Part shown: in pieces, positions 1 to 9,346 of the stretch
Layout of the letters: the number at the start of each line of letters is the position of its first letter
Position numbering within the stretch: the stretch's first letter is position 1
Source: Mycobacterium sp.
Lineage (GTDB): Bacteria; Actinomycetota; Actinomycetes; Mycobacteriales; Mycobacteriaceae
Assembly (NCBI GenBank): GCA_018882965.1
Contig: VEQY01000001.1
Coordinates: forward strand, 62,001-126,000
Length of the DNA: 64,000 nucleotides
Reading direction: 5' to 3'
Position numbers and translations under genes: made by a program
Notes under the pieces: model-generated
Seen by the model: only the letters and a program-made list of their open reading frames with translations
Database searches by the model: none
What the model was told of the DNA's origin: nothing

Positions 1-642
1 GTTGGCCCCGAAAGCCGCAGTGCTCGCGACCATCTTCCCGAGCCGATCCTGCAGATCGGCGTCATCGACCGCCCCGAAGAAGGCATGCAGGCTGGCGACC
101 GCCTCGATCGGGAACAGTTCCTCGACGATCGCCGCCACCTCGGGCGCATCGGCAGTGAGTGCGCGCGCCACGCAGTTCTGCACATAGCCGAAAGTCGACT
201 GGGTGGCGATGGCCACCGGGGTGTGGTCCACGAGCCAGCGTCGCACCCAGGTGGCGACGTCGAGCTCAGCCGGCCGGCGCAGCATCGCCATATTGGCCAG
301 GCCCTCGGCCCGCTGTCCCGGTGGTGAGGCCGGCGGGGGCATCGGTACGGACTCGGTCACCAGGTAGGCCGCGACATGTGCGGCCATCGGGGTGAGTAGC
401 CCGAGGGCGGCCCGCACTTGCTCTCCGTAGTGCTGGTGCGACCACACGCTGACGAATCCCTGTACAGGCGGGTCGAGTGTGGTCAGTGTCATCAGTGAGT
501 CGCGAACCGGGGCATCGCGGATATTGAGGGTCAGCCCGGGCAGGCCAAGATCGAGCAGCGCTTCAGCAACCGGGCCGCGCATCTGGTCGGTCCAGGCGTC
601 GTCGGCGTCGGCAGTACGCAGGCTGATGATTACCTTTTCCAC
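1..642 (-). CDS. EthD-domain-like protein (3' end outside window)
   Basis: The first 214 codons are present; the stop lies beyond base 1. The GTG start at 642 follows a GAGGA ribosome site by four bases. The N-terminus (VEKVIISLRTADADD) and the region around WSHQHYGEQVRAAL resemble the ferredoxin-like dimeric EthD proteins of actinobacteria, which usually accompany lipid or steroid catabolism genes. No catalytic residue can be named. It begins 22 bp after the stop of the thioesterase gene on the same strand, so the two are probably one operon. The EthD assignment rests on general resemblance only; the coding frame itself is secure because it stays open across the whole stretch with coding-type composition. 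Confidence 0.6.
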   Translation of the reverse strand, partial: MEKVIISLRTADADDAWTDQMRGPVAEALLDLGLPGLTLNIRDAPVRDSLMTLTTLDPPVQGFVSVWSHQHYGEQVRAALGLLTPMAAHVAAYLVTESVPMPPPASPPGQRAEGLANMAMLRRPAELDVATWVRRWLVDHTPVAIATQSTFGYVQNCVARALTADAPEVAAIVEELFPIEAVASLHAFFGAVDDADLQDRLGKMVASTAAFGAN

Positions 643-664
643 AGTGTCCTCGATCGGGGAGCTG

Positions 665-1288
665 TCACTCGCGCAACCAGCGGGGCGTGATGAAAACGCC
701 TTCGGCTTCGACCGTGATGCCGTCGTCGTCGCGAATGGTTCCGGCGCAGAACACCTTGACACCGTCCGCGCGGGTGCGGATCGCTTCGGCATGTAGTCGC
801 CCCAGCCGGGTGGCGCGTAGATAGCGCACGGTGATGCTGCCGGTGAATCGCGGTTTGCGATCGGGACTGGCGGCCTCACCGAGGAGGTGATCGAGGATCA
901 GAGCCGATACGCCGCCGTGGACGTGGCCGGGCGGTCCCTCGTAGGCGGCGCCGAGTTCGAAGTCCGCCCACACCAGGCCGGACTCATCGCGGTGGGTGAC
1001 CACCGGCGGCGCCAGAGCATTGCGGATACCCACGACCGCATTGCCCCAGCTGACGCTCTCCCCCGACCGCGTGGTGCGCACACCGAAGGAACCGCTGATC
1101 TGATGTTCACGCAGTCGCTGCACCACCGCATCGATGTCGCGTTGCACCTCTGCAACGGTCTGCAGCGGCACCTCGGTCCGAATCACGGCATCGACGAGAG
1201 CGCGAACCGATTCGGTGAGCGGCTCGTAGGCTGCTCGCAGCCGGGTGACGTCCTCACCCGACCAGTCCTCGGCGGTGAACTCCAGCAC
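665..1288 (-). CDS. PaaI-family hotdog acyl-CoA thioesterase
   Basis: About 207 residues. The C-terminal half is a typical PaaI-type hotdog domain: the segment GPPGHVHGGVSALILDHLLG carries the His-Gly-Gly motif at the start of the long helix, followed by the strand FTGSITVRYLRATRLG. Such enzymes hydrolyse acyl-CoA thioesters in the cytosol; the substrate cannot be read from sequence. The N-terminal 90 residues are a helical extension seen in larger mycobacterial members. I chose GTG 1288 (VLEFTAEDW); an ATG at 1315 would add nine low-complexity residues and overlap the promoter side of the divergent amylase gene. It probably forms an operon with the downstream EthD-like gene. Confidence 0.8.
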   Translation of the reverse strand: MLEFTAEDWSGEDVTRLRAAYEPLTESVRALVDAVIRTEVPLQTVAEVQRDIDAVVQRLREHQISGSFGVRTTRSGESVSWGNAVVGIRNALAPPVVTHRDESGLVWADFELGAAYEGPPGHVHGGVSALILDHLLGEAASPDRKPRFTGSITVRYLRATRLGRLHAEAIRTRADGVKVFCAGTIRDDDGITVEAEGVFITPRWLRE

Positions 1289-1341
1289 TCTTGAACTAGA
1301 ACATGACGCCGTCATCGGTGTCTAACCGCCCCACCCGTGCG

Positions 1342-1347
1342 TACAGT
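1342..1347 (+). promoter_or_regulatory. -10 box (TACAGT) for a leaderless GH13 mRNA
   Basis: TACAGT fits the mycobacterial SigA TANNNT consensus and is followed by six bases and then ATG at 1354. Transcription would start at or next to the A of the start codon. This fixes the start of the amylase-family gene, which has no Shine-Dalgarno sequence. No convincing -35 box is visible. Confidence 0.5.
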
Positions 1348-1353
1348 TCGGTC

Positions 1354-2655
1354 ATGCCGGACTGGGTGCGCCACGCGATCTGGTGGCACGTCTACCCGCT
1401 GGGTTTCGTGGGCGCCTTCCCGGCTGTCAATCCCCCGGCCAGCGAGGAGCACCGGCTGAGCCGCATTGCGGGGTGGCTCGACCATGCGATCCGGCTCGGC
1501 GTTTCGGGTATCGCCCTCGGTCCGATATTCGCCTCACGTACCCACGGGTATGACACCACCGATCACTTTCGCCTCGATCCTCGACTCGGCGATGAAGCGG
1601 ACTTCGACAACCTGGTCGAGCAAGCCCGCAGCCGCGGCCTGAGGATCCTGCTGGACGGGGTGTTCAACCACGTCGGCACCGACTTCCCGGTCTACCGGCG
1701 TGCCGATGATGACGGCGACGCCCTCGCCGCCGAGTGGTTTCGTGGCAGGCCGGGCCGCTTCCGCACCTTCGAAGGTCATGGCGAGTTGATCGCCCTCGAT
1801 CATCGCAATCCCGCAGTAGCCGACTACACCTGCGAGGTGATGCGCCACTGGCTTGACCGCGGCGTCGACGGGTGGCGACTCGACGCCGCCTATGCCGTAC
1901 CGACGGCGTTCTGGCAGCGTGTGCTACCCCGCGTGCGGGAGACCCATCCGGATTCCTGGTTTGTCGCCGAGGTCATTCACGGTGACTACTGCCGTTTCGT
2001 CCAGGACTCCGGGGTGGACTCGGTTACCCAGTACGAACTGTGGAAGGCCGTATGGAGCAGTCTCAATGACGGCAACTTCCACGAATTGGACTGGGCGTTG
2101 CAGCGTCACAACGGGTTCCTCGAGAGTTTCGTGCCGCAGACCTTCGTCGGCAACCACGACGTGACCCGTATCGCCAGCCAGTTGCGGCATCCCGAGCACG
2201 TAGCTCTGGCGCTGGTCGTCCTGTTCACCACCGGCGGGGTACCGACGGTCTACGCGGGCGACGAGTTCGGTCACCGGGGAGTCAAGGAGGAGCGCGCCGG
2301 AGGTGACGACGCCATCCGCCCAGAGTTCGGTCCACCGCCGACTCCCTCCGATCCCGCACCGGCCATTCTGGATCTTCACCGCTATCTGATCGGACTGCGT
2401 CGCCGCAACTCCTGGCTTCACACCGCTCGCACGTCTGCGCTCCGACTGGAGCAACGCTGCTACCTCTACGAGACCCGGTCCGGCGACGACGCCCTGCTGG
2501 TCGCGCTCAATACCGGGGACGCTCCCGTGGGCCTTGATCTGCGCGGCGTGCTCGGCCGGACGGCCACGGTGGTGGCAGGAACGGGCGCGCCTGCGCAGGA
2601 AACAGTTCCCGAAGCCCTCGTGGCTCCGCACGGCTGGCTGATCCTCACCCCATGA
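1354..2655 (+). CDS. GH13 alpha-amylase family glycoside hydrolase
   Basis: 433 residues from ATG 1354, chosen because the protein then begins MPDWVRHAIWWHVYPL, the first barrel strand of GH13 enzymes, and because a leaderless promoter points there. The conserved GH13 regions are visible: region I DGVFNH, region II GWRLDAA with nucleophile Asp177, region III FVAEVIHG with acid/base Glu206, and region IV FVGNHD with Asp269. All three catalytic acids are present, so it should be active on an alpha-glucan or alpha-glucoside; the exact activity is unclear. It is shorter than trehalose synthase or GlgE and has no signal peptide, so it is probably cytosolic. Its last 11 bases overlap the end of a decayed DUF1810 gene on the other strand. 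Confidence 0.88.
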   Translation: MPDWVRHAIWWHVYPLGFVGAFPAVNPPASEEHRLSRIAGWLDHAIRLGVSGIALGPIFASRTHGYDTTDHFRLDPRLGDEADFDNLVEQARSRGLRILLDGVFNHVGTDFPVYRRADDDGDALAAEWFRGRPGRFRTFEGHGELIALDHRNPAVADYTCEVMRHWLDRGVDGWRLDAAYAVPTAFWQRVLPRVRETHPDSWFVAEVIHGDYCRFVQDSGVDSVTQYELWKAVWSSLNDGNFHELDWALQRHNGFLESFVPQTFVGNHDVTRIASQLRHPEHVALALVVLFTTGGVPTVYAGDEFGHRGVKEERAGGDDAIRPEFGPPPTPSDPAPAILDLHRYLIGLRRRNSWLHTARTSALRLEQRCYLYETRSGDDALLVALNTGDAPVGLDLRGVLGRTATVVAGTGAPAQETVPEALVAPHGWLILTP

Positions 2656-2843
2656 CCAGGAGATCCAGGGTGTGCTGGTCTGGCTCGCCGCCGTAGAACT
2701 TTTCCAGCGTGCCGATGGCGTACCGGTGCGCGGTGGTGCTGGAGCCCAGACCGCTTAGTTGTGGGAAGACGAACCCGGTCATACACGCCGGACTGTGCCT
2801 CGACGAAACGCTGCAGATGGTACGGGTCGGCCACTGCGGACAA
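2645..2843 (-). pseudogene. DUF1810 family gene remnant with internal deletions
   Basis: From ATG 2843 the sequence reads MSAVADPYHLQRFVEAQSGVYD, the usual N-terminus of DUF1810 proteins. Near 2778 the homology jumps into another frame (VFPQLSGLGSSTTAHRYAIG) and then passes directly to the family's C-terminus (LEKFYGGEPDQHTLDLL), ending in TGA at 2645. A normal member has about 140-150 residues; here roughly 20 residues are missing after VYD and about 75 before LEKFYGG. The gene is therefore dead, with two deletions and a frameshift. It fills the gap between the amylase-family and receptor genes, which otherwise holds no gene. Confidence 0.8.
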
Positions 2844-2886
2844 GTTACTCTCGGCGTGACCCTATTTCGAGGCAGGGAAGGTTTCT

Positions 2887-5124
2887 ATGTCGGCACCGCC
2901 CGCTCCCGGCAAGCATGCGGGGCACCCGATGGCCGAACGGCTGCAGGGCAAGTCGCCCTTCTGGCGCACCCTCACGAGGGTGAGCATCCAATCCAAGCTG
3001 ATGTTCATGCTGCTGGTGATGAGTGTGCTCGCCACCGCGATCATCGGGTTCATCGGATTCACCTCGGGCCGGACCTCGCTGCGCGCCGCTGTTTTCGATC
3101 GGCTGACCGCGGCGCGAGAGGCCCAGGCTCGTGTTCTCGAACTGGGACTGGCCGACATCATGGGCACTGTGGAGGTCTATGCGGGCAGTGGATCGGCTGT
3201 CGGCGCCTTGTCCGCCTTCACCAGCGGCTACGACCAGCTTGCTGACACGACGATCACTCCAGAGCAGCAGAAATCGCTCGTCGACTTCTACACGGCGAGC
3301 TTCGGCGGCGGGGACAACGGCAACCTCGACATCAATGCGCTGCTGCCCTCGTCCAACGCCGGCAAGTATCTGCAGTCTGCTTATACGGTTCCGCTCGCCA
3401 ACGGTGGCCAGGTAAGGCGCGCCGACGATCCCGGCGACGGGAGCGCATGGGCGGCGGCCAACGCCCGATATGACGAGTACTTCCAAAAGGTTGTCGCCCG
3501 CAAGACGGTGAGCGGCCAGGACCTCCGTCTGATCGACCTGCAGGACGTGCTGCTGATCGATGCGGACGGCGACGTCGTGTACAGCGCACTCAAGGGGCCC
3601 GATCTAGGGACAAACATCTTCACCGGCCCCTACCGCGGTCAGGGCTACCTGCCCGAGGCATTCCGTAAGGCGATGGCCTCCAACGACACCGACTACGTCG
3701 TCAGCACCGATTTCGCGGACTACCTGCCCGCCAGTAAACCCACTGCCTGGATGGTGGCCCCCATCGGCGCGCCCGGCAGACAGATCGGGGTGATAGCGAT
3801 CGCCTACCCGATCAGTGCGATCAACTTCCTGATGACCGCCGAAAAGCAATGGGAGCGAGCCGGTATGGGCCGCACCGGAGAGACCTTCCTGGTGGGACCC
3901 GACGACCTCATGCGGTCGGATTCCCGACTGTTCCTGGAGGATCCCGAGGCCTACCAGCGTGAGGTCATTGCGGCCGGTACGCCGGCCGAGGTCGCCGACC
4001 GGGCGATCAGGGAGGGTACGACCGTGCTCGTTCAGCCGATCGACACCAGCGTCACCCAGGCGGCGCAACGGGGAGAGACCGGCACCATGATCGCCACCGA
4101 TTACCTGGGCCGTCGGTCCCTGGTCGCGTATGCGCCGGCTCCGATCCACCGGGGAGCGGGCGAGGACGCGGTCGTGCGCGACGTCGCCGGGCACTGGGTC
4201 ATCGTCGCCCTGATCGGTGCGGAGGAGGCCTTCGCGCCGGAGCGTAACTTCGCCAGGCGGCTCGTCCAGGCCACCGTGACCCTGGTTTTCGTCGCGTGTG
4301 TGGCGGCAATGCTGTGGTCGCGGCTGTTCGTCCGACCGATCCGGCGCCTCGAGACCGGTGCACAGCAGATCAGCGCCGGCAACTACAACGTCTCGCTGCC
4401 GGTGGAGTCGAAGGACGAGTTCGGCGACCTGACGGCCGCATTCAACGAGATGAGCCGGAACCTGGCGGTCAAGGATCAGCTTCTCGAGGAACAACGCACG
4501 GAAAACGACCAGCTACTGCGCTCGCTCATGCCTGAGTCGGTGGTCGAAAAGTACCGCGAGGGCCACGAGGCGATCGCCGAGGAGCACCAGGACGCCACCG
4601 TGATCTTCGCCGACTTCATCGGTCTGGACGAGTTGTCCGCCGATGTGTCTCCGGAGGAATCCGTAGCGGTCGTCAACAAACTGGTGAAGCGGTTTGACGC
4701 GGCAGCGGAGAGCTTGGGTGTCGAGAGGGTTCGCAACACCCATAACGGCTATCTGGCCAGTTGCGGACTCACTGTCCCACGGCTGGACAACATCCACCGG
4801 ACCGTGGAGTTCGCGACGGAGATGCAGCGCATCGTCGAAAGATTCAACGTCGAGGGTGGCTACCATCTGCAACTTCGAGCCGGTATCGATTCGGGGACGG
4901 TGACCAGCGGCCTCGTCGGGCGGGCCGGTCTGGTGTACGACCTGTGGGGAGGGGCCGTTCAGCTGGCCGCAAGTATGCGCCAGGGCATCACCGCGGGCGG
5001 GATCTACGTCAGCGATGCGGTGTACCAAGCCACCCGTGAAACCCGCCGCTATGAGGCCGCGGGGACCATCGAGGTCGGTGACCGCACCGAGCAGACGTGG
5101 CGACTCGTGGAGGATCAGTCATGA
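2887..5124 (+). CDS. Membrane receptor: cache-like sensor, HAMP, degenerate class III cyclase domain
   Basis: 745 residues; the ATG at 2887 follows GGGAAGG. Transmembrane helix at about 38-58, a large extracytoplasmic cache-like region to about 450, a second helix at about 460-480, HAMP to about 530, a short coiled linker, and a cyclase-like domain at 565-740. It resembles M. tuberculosis Rv2435c. In the cyclase domain the first metal aspartate (Asp576, in FADF) and the purine-site aspartate (Asp685, in YDLWG) remain. The second metal aspartate is Asn620, the transition-state Asn is Gln692 and the Arg is Ser696. It is thus unlikely to make cAMP. Its stop overlaps the start of an MscS-type channel gene (ATGA), so the two are translationally coupled. 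A paralogous pair lies at 59.3-62.9 kb. Confidence 0.88.
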   Translation: MSAPPAPGKHAGHPMAERLQGKSPFWRTLTRVSIQSKLMFMLLVMSVLATAIIGFIGFTSGRTSLRAAVFDRLTAAREAQARVLELGLADIMGTVEVYAGSGSAVGALSAFTSGYDQLADTTITPEQQKSLVDFYTASFGGGDNGNLDINALLPSSNAGKYLQSAYTVPLANGGQVRRADDPGDGSAWAAANARYDEYFQKVVARKTVSGQDLRLIDLQDVLLIDADGDVVYSALKGPDLGTNIFTGPYRGQGYLPEAFRKAMASNDTDYVVSTDFADYLPASKPTAWMVAPIGAPGRQIGVIAIAYPISAINFLMTAEKQWERAGMGRTGETFLVGPDDLMRSDSRLFLEDPEAYQREVIAAGTPAEVADRAIREGTTVLVQPIDTSVTQAAQRGETGTMIATDYLGRRSLVAYAPAPIHRGAGEDAVVRDVAGHWVIVALIGAEEAFAPERNFARRLVQATVTLVFVACVAAMLWSRLFVRPIRRLETGAQQISAGNYNVSLPVESKDEFGDLTAAFNEMSRNLAVKDQLLEEQRTENDQLLRSLMPESVVEKYREGHEAIAEEHQDATVIFADFIGLDELSADVSPEESVAVVNKLVKRFDAAAESLGVERVRNTHNGYLASCGLTVPRLDNIHRTVEFATEMQRIVERFNVEGGYHLQLRAGIDSGTVTSGLVGRAGLVYDLWGGAVQLAASMRQGITAGGIYVSDAVYQATRETRRYEAAGTIEVGDRTEQTWRLVEDQS

Positions 5125-6596
5125 CTTCGATTTTCACCGCTCCCTGGTTCTACTGGTCGATCATCATCGCGGTCGCGCTTCCGTTGACCCTGGTCGCGCT
5201 CACCGAGTTGGAGCACAAGCTCATCCGCCGCGGAAGCGTCCGCGTCCGTCCGGTGCGGTTGCTTCGGCTCTACATCGTGCCCCTGGGCGCTGTGCTGCTG
5301 CTGTTGGTCAAGAGCTCCGACTACTCCGCCGAGGCCACCGGCTTCCGGATCCTGTACACGGTCTTCGGCTTCCTGGTTCTGGTCATGGCACTGTCCGGGC
5401 TCAACGCGACGGTCTTCGCCAGTGCGCCGACAGGTAGCTGGCGCCGTCGGATGCCGTCGATCTTCCTCGACGTCGCACGATTTGCGATCATCGCGGTCGG
5501 GTTGGCGCTCATATTGGCCTACATCTGGGGCGCCAACGTCGCCGGGTTGTTCACCGCGCTGGGAATCAGCTCGATCGTGCTCGGCCTAACCTTGCAGAAT
5601 TCAGTCGGCCAGATCATCTCCGGTCTGCTGTTGCTCTTCGAGCAGCCCTTCCAACTCGGAGACTGGGTGGAGACCACGGCTGCGCGTGGGCGCGTTGTCG
5701 AGGTCAACTGGCGGGCGACTCACATAGCCACGGGTTCGGGTCTGGAGATCATCCCGAACTCGGTGCTGGCCAGTCAGGCGTTCAGCAACCTGAGCCGACC
5801 TGCCAACGGTCATGCGGTTGCGATGAACACGACCTTTGCCGCCGGTGATGCCCCCGACGAGGTGTGTGCGCTACTTACGGCGACCGCGGCCAATCTGCCG
5901 CAGCTGCACCCCGGCGGTCAACCTGTTGTCACCGCGAACTCCAGCACGGCGTATACGGTGACCGTCCCCGTCCGGTCGCCCGCCGATGATGCCGCGGCCC
6001 GATCCACACTCCAGCGCTGGCTGTGGTACGCGGCACGCCGGGCCGGTCTACGCCTCGACGGGGTTGAGGATGACTTCGACACCGTGCAGCACCGGGCGTC
6101 TGCTCTTCGGAAGACTGCGGCGGTGTTACGGGTCAGCTCCACCGAAATGGAGACCCTGCTGCCCAAGGTCGCGGTTGTGCGCTTCGGTGACCAGGAATTG
6201 ATGCAGGACATCGGTGACGTCCCCGATCGGATGACCTTCGTGGTCAGCGGCCGAGTCCGGCTTGTCGTCCCCGGTGACGACGACGCCGTGATCCCGATTT
6301 CGACCTTGCGCGAAGGCGACTTCATCGGTCAGACCGCGCTGATCCGTGAGCCGGTCATCGCGAGGGCCTACGCGGCCGGAGAGGTCATTGCGCTGCAGCT
6401 GAAGCGAGACACCGTCGAGCGCCTGCTGAACAGCAAGCCCGACCTGCTGCAGGATCTCAGCCAGGCCATTGAGGACCGCCGAGCCCGCGCCAAGGCGCTG
6501 ATCGCCAAAGCTGCGACCGCAAATACCGATGACGCCGGACAGGACCTCGCAGCGAATTCCCCACAGGGCATCCCGGTGAATTCAGCGGCGTCCTGA
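5121..6596 (+). CDS. MscS-family channel with C-terminal cNMP-binding-like domain
   Basis: 491 residues from ATG 5121, which overlaps the stop of the receptor gene. There are several N-terminal membrane segments; the pore helix and MscS beta domain lie around 140-225 (LGISSIVLGLTLQNSVGQII, then LLLFEQPFQLGDWVE). A cyclic-nucleotide-binding fold follows at about 345-445, as in bacterial cyclic-nucleotide-gated MscS-like channels and Rv2434c. The phosphate-binding cassette at 399-417 reads GDFIGQTALIRE then ARAYA: the usual Gly-Glu is Gly-Gln, though an Arg is kept. Regulation by the adjacent cyclase-like receptor is inferred from coupling, not shown. It should sit in the cytoplasmic membrane. 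Confidence 0.87.
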   Translation: MTSIFTAPWFYWSIIIAVALPLTLVALTELEHKLIRRGSVRVRPVRLLRLYIVPLGAVLLLLVKSSDYSAEATGFRILYTVFGFLVLVMALSGLNATVFASAPTGSWRRRMPSIFLDVARFAIIAVGLALILAYIWGANVAGLFTALGISSIVLGLTLQNSVGQIISGLLLLFEQPFQLGDWVETTAARGRVVEVNWRATHIATGSGLEIIPNSVLASQAFSNLSRPANGHAVAMNTTFAAGDAPDEVCALLTATAANLPQLHPGGQPVVTANSSTAYTVTVPVRSPADDAAARSTLQRWLWYAARRAGLRLDGVEDDFDTVQHRASALRKTAAVLRVSSTEMETLLPKVAVVRFGDQELMQDIGDVPDRMTFVVSGRVRLVVPGDDDAVIPISTLREGDFIGQTALIREPVIARAYAAGEVIALQLKRDTVERLLNSKPDLLQDLSQAIEDRRARAKALIAKAATANTDDAGQDLAANSPQGIPVNSAAS

Positions 6597-6628
6597 GCCA
6601 TCTGCACGGGGACGTCGGCGTGATCTGA

Positions 6629-7741
<1,113 letters not shown>

Positions 7742-7753
7742 GCATCCGCTAAA

Positions 7754-7791
7754 CAGCAGGCCTGCCGCTCCCCCAGGCGGCAGGCCTGCTG
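7754..7791. terminator. Bidirectional hairpin terminator
   Basis: A perfect 15-bp inverted repeat (CAGCAGGCCTGCCGC at 7754-7768 and its complement at 7777-7791) with an 8-nt loop sits between the convergent antigen 85 and thiolase-like genes, 13 and 6 bases from their stops. It has no U-tract, as is usual for mycobacterial terminators. Confidence 0.85.
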
Positions 7792-7796
7792 CCGTC

Positions 7797-9278
7797 TCAG
7801 TCGCGGTCCAGCAGAGTGGCCACTCCGTCCGCCGCCACCTTGACCTGAGTCCCGGCGATGTCTGCTGTGACGGTCTCCGCGGCTGCGCTCGGATCGGTGA
7901 CGACGGCGAGGGTTCGCGCTCCGTCTGGGGTCCGGATCGACAGGAATGCCCGCTCCGGCCGACCCTCGCGATTGAACGGCGTCGTCCATGACTCCACTGT
8001 GCCCGGGCCTTCCCATTCCACCCGTGCAACACATGTCGGTTCGCGATCGACGATCGGCTGAACGTCCTCCCAGCGGAAGCCGCTGTCGGGCGGTGCGCTC
8101 GAGTAGACCCCGAAACTGTGTTTGGTCAGATATCCGCCGTTAGCGGTGATCAGCCCGCAGCCGGGTCGGCGACGCAGCAGTTCAGCCATCGTGGCGATCG
8201 AGTGCATCACGTAGTTGTTCCACGGTCCACCCGCGAAAGTGAGGCCTCCGGTGACGGTCAGGGGCCGACGCGGGTCGTCCAGCGGGAGACCCAACTCGCG
8301 GGCCGCGACCTGAACTGCCGACGGGAAGCACGAGTAGACGTCGACAAGGTCGAGATCGTCGATGCCGATCCCGGCAAGTTCCAGGACGCGGCGCCCACCG
8401 ATCCCGATCGCCGGCGATCGATGCAGCGCGAACCGCTCGCCGATGGAGTAGGTGTCGTGGGATTCGGTGCCCGCGACGGGGAAGATCCAGTGATCGCGGG
8501 GAATCTGGAGGTACGTGGCTTTCTCGACCGAGCAGAGGACCACCGCGGCAGCCTGGTCCACCATGTTGTTGGAATTCATCAGTTTCGGATACGGCCAGCT
8601 GATCATCCGGTTGTCCGGTCCGGGTTGCCAGATCTGCTCGGCGCTGAGCGGCTCGCGACTCCACGCGTGTGGGTTGGCCGCCGCCACCGCGCTGAATCGC
8701 GACCACAGCTCGCCGATACGCCGGCGGTGTTCGTCCTGGGACACGCCGTCGGCAACGCGCAGCGCCTGCTCAAAGAGCGGGTAGACGAACGACGGCCGGT
8801 CCAGGCCGATACGGTCCTCTCCCGGTCCGGACATCGGAACCGCTTGCTCAGATCCGGGCGGCACCGGGACCAAGTCGTCCTGGCGGGTCCAGTCGGGGCG
8901 TATCCCTCTGGCCCGCAGACGCATTCGAGTCCGCCATGCCTCAGCCCCGGCGAGGAGCACAATGGAGGCGTTGCCCGACTCGATATCCCGGCAGGTCTGG
9001 TTGACCAGCGACTGGGGCGTGTTGCCACCGATACCGGTGTAGCGGGTCGTCGCGTCGTCGGCTCCGATGCGGTGGGCGACCAGCAGGCCGGGATCCCGGT
9101 ACCGCCAGGACAGCAGATTGACGATGCGGATCGAGTCCACCGCCGCCAGCACCCGGGGATCGGCCGCTTCCCGTGCCGCGGCGGCCATCAGATCGACGGG
9201 TTCGACCGCGGGCGACTCGTCGTACTGGTTGACCTGGCCCACCCCGACGAGCACCGGCGTCCGCGGTCCCAGGCTCAT
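7797..9278 (-). CDS. Thiolase-like acetyl-CoA acetyltransferase (Rv1867-like)
   Basis: 493 residues with the thiolase fold: PVLVGVGQ at the N-terminus, VNQTCRDIESG containing a Cys at the nucleophile position, an AGAEAW strand, then VDVYSCFPSAVQ, LTFAGGPWNNYVMHS and GLITANGGYLTKHSFG. In true thiolases a second Cys lies in the last motif (CNGGG); here that position is Ala (TANGG). It may therefore be a lyase or thiolase-like protein with altered chemistry. It is the last gene of a minus-strand cluster with a double CoA-transferase and an aldehyde dehydrogenase, pointing to acyl-CoA catabolism of an unknown compound. In the M. tuberculosis layout, Rv1867 adjoins Rv1866 without the aldehyde dehydrogenase. 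Confidence 0.82.
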   Translation of the reverse strand: MSLGPRTPVLVGVGQVNQYDESPAVEPVDLMAAAAREAADPRVLAAVDSIRIVNLLSWRYRDPGLLVAHRIGADDATTRYTGIGGNTPQSLVNQTCRDIESGNASIVLLAGAEAWRTRMRLRARGIRPDWTRQDDLVPVPPGSEQAVPMSGPGEDRIGLDRPSFVYPLFEQALRVADGVSQDEHRRRIGELWSRFSAVAAANPHAWSREPLSAEQIWQPGPDNRMISWPYPKLMNSNNMVDQAAAVVLCSVEKATYLQIPRDHWIFPVAGTESHDTYSIGERFALHRSPAIGIGGRRVLELAGIGIDDLDLVDVYSCFPSAVQVAARELGLPLDDPRRPLTVTGGLTFAGGPWNNYVMHSIATMAELLRRRPGCGLITANGGYLTKHSFGVYSSAPPDSGFRWEDVQPIVDREPTCVARVEWEGPGTVESWTTPFNREGRPERAFLSIRTPDGARTLAVVTDPSAAAETVTADIAGTQVKVAADGVATLLDRD

Positions 9279-9346
9279 CGACAGGCCCCTTTCGTCGTTC
9301 GGGAAAGCGTTTGACGCCTGTCAAGAAACTAGCACCGGCGCGCTGC

